Of a DNA stretch of 64,000 nucleotides, positions 59,212 through 64,000 are shown one piece after another. The notes under the pieces were generated by a model. That model worked only from the letters and a program-made list of their open reading frames with translations. It was not told the origin of the DNA and did not search any database. Made by a program: the position numbers and the translations under genes. Numbering within the stretch: the first letter of the stretch is position 1; each line of letters starts with the position of its first letter. The DNA is from Embiotoca jacksoni (taxonomy: Eukaryota; Chordata; Actinopteri; Embiotocidae). The stretch is from positions 1-64,000 of the forward strand of contig JAKOON010000159.1 of NCBI GenBank assembly GCA_022577435.1, given 5' to 3'.

Positions 59212-62200
59212 CCCATTTGCCATAGTAGTGATGAAGAAATTTGTTCGTAAACACTTAGTTTAAGCCGTAAAGCAGTTTTATGCTGTTTTTGAGCTTCTCT
59301 CGCTGAGATAAGGCTGTTTTTGAAACATTGTGTTTCCTGTCAAATTGTCCACACAAAGTGACTTGAAACCACTTTGTCCATGTTGTTTATCCCATTTGCC
59401 ATAGTAGTGATGAAGAAATTTGTTCGTAAACACTTAGTTTAAGCTGTAAAGCAGTTTTATGCTGTTTTTGAGCTTCTCTCGCTGAGATAAGGCTGTTTTT
59501 GAAACATTGTGTTTCCTGTGAAATTGTCCACACAAAGTGACTTGAAACCACTTTGCCCATGTAGTGTATCCCATTTGCCAAAGTTCTGAGTGTGAAACTT
59601 GTTTGTAAACACTTAGTTTAAGCCGCGGCGCTGTGATGCAGTTTTACATTAGCATGAGAAAGTGAGTCTTGAAATGCTGTTTTCTGTGTAATTGCAGACA
59701 CAAAGTGAAGCCACATTGGCCATGTAGTGTATCCCATTTGCTGATGAAGAAATTTGTTCGTAAACACTTAGTTTAAGCCGTGGCACTGTAAAGCAGTTTT
59801 ATGCTGTTTTTGAGCTTCTCTCGCTGAGATAAGGCTGTTTTTGAAACATTGTGTTTCCTGTGAAATTGTCCACACAAATTGACTTGAAACCACTTTGTCC
59901 ATGTTGTTTATCCCATTTGCCATAGTAGTGATGAAGAAATTTGTTCGTAAACACTTAGTTTAAGCCGTGGCACTGTAAAGCAGTTTTATGCTGTTTTTGA
60001 GCTTCTCTCGCTGAGATAAGGCTGTTTTTGAAACATTGTGTTCCCTGTCAAATTGTCCACACAAAGTGACTTGAAACCACTTTGTCCATGTTGTTTATCC
60101 CATTTGCCATAGTAGTGATGAAGAAATTTGTTCGTAAACACTTAGTTTAAGCTGTAAAGCAGTTTTATGCTGTTTTTGAGCTTCTCTCGCTGAGATAAGG
60201 CTGTTTTTGAAACATTGTGTTTCCTGTGAAATTGTCCACACAAAGTGACTTGAAACCACTTTGTCCATGTTGTTTATCCCATTTGCCATAGTAGTGATGA
60301 AGAAATTTGTTCGTAAACACTTAGTTTAAGCTGTAAAGCAGTTTTATGCTGTTTTTGAGCTTCTCTCGCTGAGATAAGGCTGTTTTTGAAACATTGTGTT
60401 TCCTGTGAAATTGTCCACACAAAGTGACTTGAAACCACTTTGCCCATGTAGTGTATCCCATTTGCCAAAGTTCTGAGTATGAAACTTGTTTGTAAACACT
60501 TAGTTTCAGCCGCGGCGCTGTGATGCAGTTTTACATTAGGATGAGAAAGTGAGTCTTGAAATGCTGTTTTCTGTGTAATTGCAGACACAAAGTGAAGCCA
60601 CATTGGCCATGTAGTGTATCCCATTTGCTGATGAAGAAATTTGTTCGTAAACACTTAGTTTAAGCCGTGGCACTGTAAAGCAGTTTTATGCTGTTTTTGA
60701 GCTTCTCTCGCTGAGATAAGGCTGTTTTTGAAACATTGTGTTTCCTGTCAAATTGTCCACACAAAGTGACTTGAAACCACTTTGTCCATGTTGTTTATCC
60801 CATTTGCCATAGTAGTGATGAAGAAATTTGTTCGTAAACACTTAGTTTAAGCCGTAAAGCAGTTTTATGCTGTTTTTGAGCTTCTCTCGCTGAGATAAGG
60901 CTGTTTTTGAAACATTGTGTTTCCTGTCAAATTGTCCACACAAAGTGACTTGAAACCACTTTGTCCATGTTGTTTATCCCATTTGCCATAGTAGTGATGA
61001 AGAAATTTGTTCGTAAACACTTAGTTTAAGCTGTAAAGCAGTTTTATGCTGTTTTTGAGCTTCTCTCGCTGAGATAAGGCTGTTTTTGAAACATTGTGTT
61101 TCCTGTGAAATTGTCCACACAAAGTGACTTGAAACCACTTTGCCCATGTAGTGTATCCCATTTGCCAAAGTTCTGAGTGTGAAACTTGTTTGTAAACACT
61201 TAGTTTAAGCCGCGGCGCTGTGATGCAGTTTTACATTAGCATGAGAAAGTGAGTCTTGAAATGCTGTTTTCTGTGTAATTGCAGACACAAAGTGAAGCCA
61301 CATTGGCCATGTAGTGTATCCCATTTGCTGATGAAGAAATTTGTTCGTAAACACTTAGTTTAAGCCGTGGCACTGTAAAGCAGTTTTATGCTGTTTTTGA
61401 GCTTCTCTCGCTGAGATAAGGCTGTTTTTGAAACATTGTGTTTCCTGTGAAATTGTCCACACAAATTGACTTGAAACCACTTTGTCCATGTTGTTTATCC
61501 CATTTGCCATAGTAGTGATGAAGAAATTTGTTCGTAAACACTTAGTTTAAGCCGTGGCACTGTAAAGCAGTTTTATGCTGTTTTTGAGCTTCTCTCGCTG
61601 AGATAAGGCTGTTTTTGAAACATTGTGTTCCCTGTCAAATTGTCCACACAAAGTGACTTGAAACCACTTTGTCCATGTTGTTTATCCCATTTGCCATAGT
61701 AGTGATGAAGAAATTTGTTCGTAAACACTTAGTTTAAGCTGTAAAGCAGTTTTATGCTGTTTTTGAGCTTCTCTCGCTGAGATAAGGCTGTTTTTGAAAC
61801 ATTGTGTTTCCTGTGAAATTGTCCACACAAAGTGACTTGAAACCACTTTGTCCATGTTGTTTATCCCATTTGCCATAGTAGTGATGAAGAAATTTGTTCG
61901 TAAACACTTAGTTTAAGCTGTAAAGCAGTTTTATGCTGTTTTTGAGCTTCTCTCGCTGAGATAAGGCTGTTTTTGAAACATTGTGTTTCCTGTGAAATTG
62001 TCCACACAAAGTGACTTGAAACCACTTTGCCCATGTAGTGTATCCCATTTGCCAAAGTTCTGAGTATGAAACTTGTTTGTAAACACTTAGTTTCAGCCGC
62101 GGCGCTGTGATGCAGTTTTACATTAGGATGAGAAAGTGAGTCTTGAAATGCTGTTTTCTGTGTAATTGCAGACACAAAGTGAAGCCACATTGGCCATGTA

Positions 62201-62385
62201 GTGTATCCCATTTGCTGATGAAGAAATTTGTTCGTAAACACTTAGTTTAAGCCGTGGCACTGTAAAGCAGTTTTATGCTGTTTTTGAGCTTCTCTCGCTG
62301 AGATACGGCTGTTTTTGAAACATTGTGTTTCCTGTCAAATTGTCCACACAAAGTGACTTGAAACCACTTTGTCCATGTTGTTTAT
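59212..62385 (+). repeat. Second cluster of the 1,587-bp HOR, two copies
   Basis: Copies are 59212-60798 and 60799-62385. The second ends with the same gatacggctg C variant and the same exit (Ap with gcag, then Bt) as 55004-55524. The block around 51830-55640 is thus duplicated at 59033-62840, offset 7,203 bp. 62907-63606 is the second half of the unit (A, Ap, Bc, C), and 63607 begins another copy. Confidence 0.94.
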
Positions 62386-63964
62386 CCCATTTGCCATAGT
62401 AGTGATGAAGAAATTTGTTCGTAAACACTTAGTTTAAGCAGTAAAGCAGTTTTATGCTGTTTTTGAGCTTCTCTCGCTGAGATAAGGCTGTTTTTGAAAC
62501 ATTGTGTTTCCTGTGAAATTGTCCACACAAAGTCACTTGAAACCACTTTGCCCATGTAGTGTATCCCATTTGCCAAAGTTCTGAGTATGAAACTTGTTTG
62601 TAAACACTTAGTTCAAGCCGCGGCGCTGTGATGCAGTTTTACATTAGGATGAGAAAGTGAGTCTTGAAATGCTGTTTTCTGTGTAATTGCAGACACAAAG
62701 TGAATCCACATTGGCCATGTAGTGTATCCCATTTGCTGATGAAGAAATTTGTTCGTAAACACTTAGTTTAAGCCGTGGCACTGTAAAGCAGTTTTATGCT
62801 GTTTTTGAGCTTCTCTCGCTGAGATAAGGCTGTTTTTGAAACATTGTGTTCCCTGTCAAATTGTCCACACAAAGTGACTTGAAACCACTTTGTCCATGTT
62901 GTTTATCCCATTTGCCATAGTAGTGATGAAGAAATTTGTTCGTAAACACTTAGTTTAAGCTGTAAAGCAGTTTTATGCTGTTTTTGAGCTTCTCTCGCTG
63001 AGATAAGGCTGTTTTTGAAACATTGTGTTTCCTGTGAAATTGTCCACACAAAGTGACTTGAAACCACTTTGTCCATGTTGTTTATCCCATTTGCCATAGT
63101 AGTGATGAAGAAATTTGTTCGTAAACACTTAGTTTAAGCTGTAAAGCAGTTTTATGCTGTTTTTGAGCTTCTCTCGCTGAGATAAGGCTGTTTTTGAAAC
63201 ATTGTGTTTCCTGTGAAATTGTCCACACAAAGTGACTTGAAACCACTTTGCCCATGTAGTGTATCCCATTTGCCAAAGTTCTGAGTATGAAACTTGTTTG
63301 TAAACACTTAGTTTCAGCCGCGGCGCTGTGATGCAGTTTTACATTAGGATGAGAAAGTGAGTCTTGAAATGCTGTTTTCTGTGTAATTGCAGACACAAAG
63401 TGAAGCCACATTGGCCATGTAGTGTATCCCATTTGCTGATGAAGAAATTTGTTCGTAAACACTTAGTTTAAGCCGTGGCACTGTAAAGCAGTTTTATGCT
63501 GTTTTTGAGCTTCTCTCGCTGAGATAAGGCTGTTTTTGAAACATTGTGTTTCCTGTCAAATTGTCCACACAAAGTGACTTGAAACCACTTTGTCCATGTT
63601 GTTTATCCCATTTGCCATAGTAGTGATGAAGAAATTTGTTCGTAAACACTTAGTTTAAGCCGTAAAGCAGTTTTATGCTGTTTTTGAGCTTCTCTCGCTG
63701 AGATAAGGCTGTTTTTGAAACATTGTGTTTCCTGTCAAATTGTCCACACAAAGTGACTTGAAACCACTTTGTCCATGTTGTTTATCCCATTTGCCATAGT
63801 AGTGATGAAGAAATTTGTTCGTAAACACTTAGTTTAAGCTGTAAAGCAGTTTTATGCTGTTTTTGAGCTTCTCTCGCTGAGATAAGGCTGTTTTTGAAAC
63901 ATTGTGTTTCCTGTGAAATTGTCCACACAAAGTGACTTGAAACCACTTTGCCCATGTAGTGTAT

Positions 63965-64000
63965 CCCATTTGCCAAAGTTCTGAGTGTGAAACTTGTTTG
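63965..64000 (+). repeat. Partial Bg monomer at window edge
   Basis: These are the first 36 bp of a B unit, with gagtgtgaaac. Following A 63607 and Ap 63786, it fits the third unit of a further 1,587-bp HOR copy. Confidence 0.9.

Larger units (their letters stand above)
1..64000 (+). repeat. Satellite DNA array of 365 head-to-tail monomers
   Basis: Every base belongs to a tandem monomer of 163-188 bp (usually exactly 179, 163 or 187) starting with CCCATTTG and ending with TAT. All units run in the same direction. No insertion, inversion or non-repeat stretch is present. The array continues past both ends: the window opens at a monomer start (base 1 is 'a' where 't' is expected) and closes 36 bp into a B unit. 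Near-complete identity among copies of each subtype, together with nested higher-order repeats, is the pattern produced by unequal crossing-over and gene conversion in eukaryotic satellites. A centromeric or pericentromeric location is inferred, not shown. I do not recognise the family by name; it is not primate alpha satellite by my reading. Confidence 0.97.
56933..64000 (+). repeat. Monomer map, 56933-64000
   Basis: Unit starts: A 56933, A 57112, Ap 57291, Ba 57470, C 57633, A 57812, Ap 57991, Bc 58170, C 58333, A 58512, Ap 58691, Bt 58870, C 59033, A 59212, Ap 59391, Bg 59570, Cx 59733, D 59912, A 60099, Ap 60278, Bc 60457, C 60620, A 60799, Ap 60978, Bg 61157, Cx 61320, D 61499, A 61686, Ap 61865, Bc 62044, C 62207, Ap 62386, Bt 62565, C 62728, A 62907, Ap 63086, Bc 63265, C 63428, A 63607, Ap 63786, Bg 63965 (partial). 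That is 41 units. The C at 62728 has gtgttccctgtc, a D-type 3' marker, so it is a recombinant. Confidence 0.93.

Overview
The whole 64 kb window is one uninterrupted satellite DNA array. I count 365 repeat units, all head to tail on the + strand, with no unique sequence, gene, RNA gene, transposon or inversion between them. The organism cannot be named from the sequence. An array this long and pure, with nested higher-order repeats (HORs) and variant sites that look like decayed CpGs, points to a eukaryote with DNA methylation (vertebrate-like). A centromeric, pericentromeric or other heterochromatic block is the natural setting. All coordinates were read by eye, and no percent identities were computed.

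The array is built from three related monomer families that share landmarks (start CCCATTTG, core GTAAACACTTAG, then CAGTTTTA, ACAAAGTG and end TAT). A is 179 bp and comes in two forms: tail T (tccatgttgtttat) and tail P (cccatgtagtgtat, called Ap here). B is 163 bp, more diverged, and carries a CpG-rich SacII-site block. C is 179 bp; relative to A it lacks 8 bp near the start and has 8 extra bp (tggcactg). D is 187 bp, with the A start plus the C 8-bp block. Rarer forms are H (187 bp, B 5' part joined to an A-like 3' part), Cs (163 bp) and Cm (171 bp). B always follows a P tail and is always followed by a C-class unit, so Ap-B-C (521 bp) is the basic trimer, with A and D units inserted in different numbers.

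Layout: 1-19.3 kb is a mosaic of Ap-B-C trimers with H/D cassettes, Cs units and a tandem 1,766-bp 10-mer HOR (11646-15177). 19.3-35.4 kb is trimers, A runs and a duplicated 3.1 kb block marked by the same 44-bp deletion (29146, 33124). 35.9-44.2 kb has the same repeat types but many one-base indels, probably consensus errors. 40871-50421 holds two copies of a 27-monomer, 4.78 kb HOR containing 9-monomer A runs with their own 716-bp tetramer period. 50422-55182 and 59212-62385 hold three and two copies of a 1,587-bp 9-mer HOR.

Nothing here encodes a protein that I can support. The minus-strand reading frames of about 60-150 codons are by-products of the repeat. The interest lies in the array's architecture: obligate phasing of monomer types, recombinant monomers, nested HORs, conserved short dyads and forkhead-like cores, no CENP-B box, and a localized error signature.
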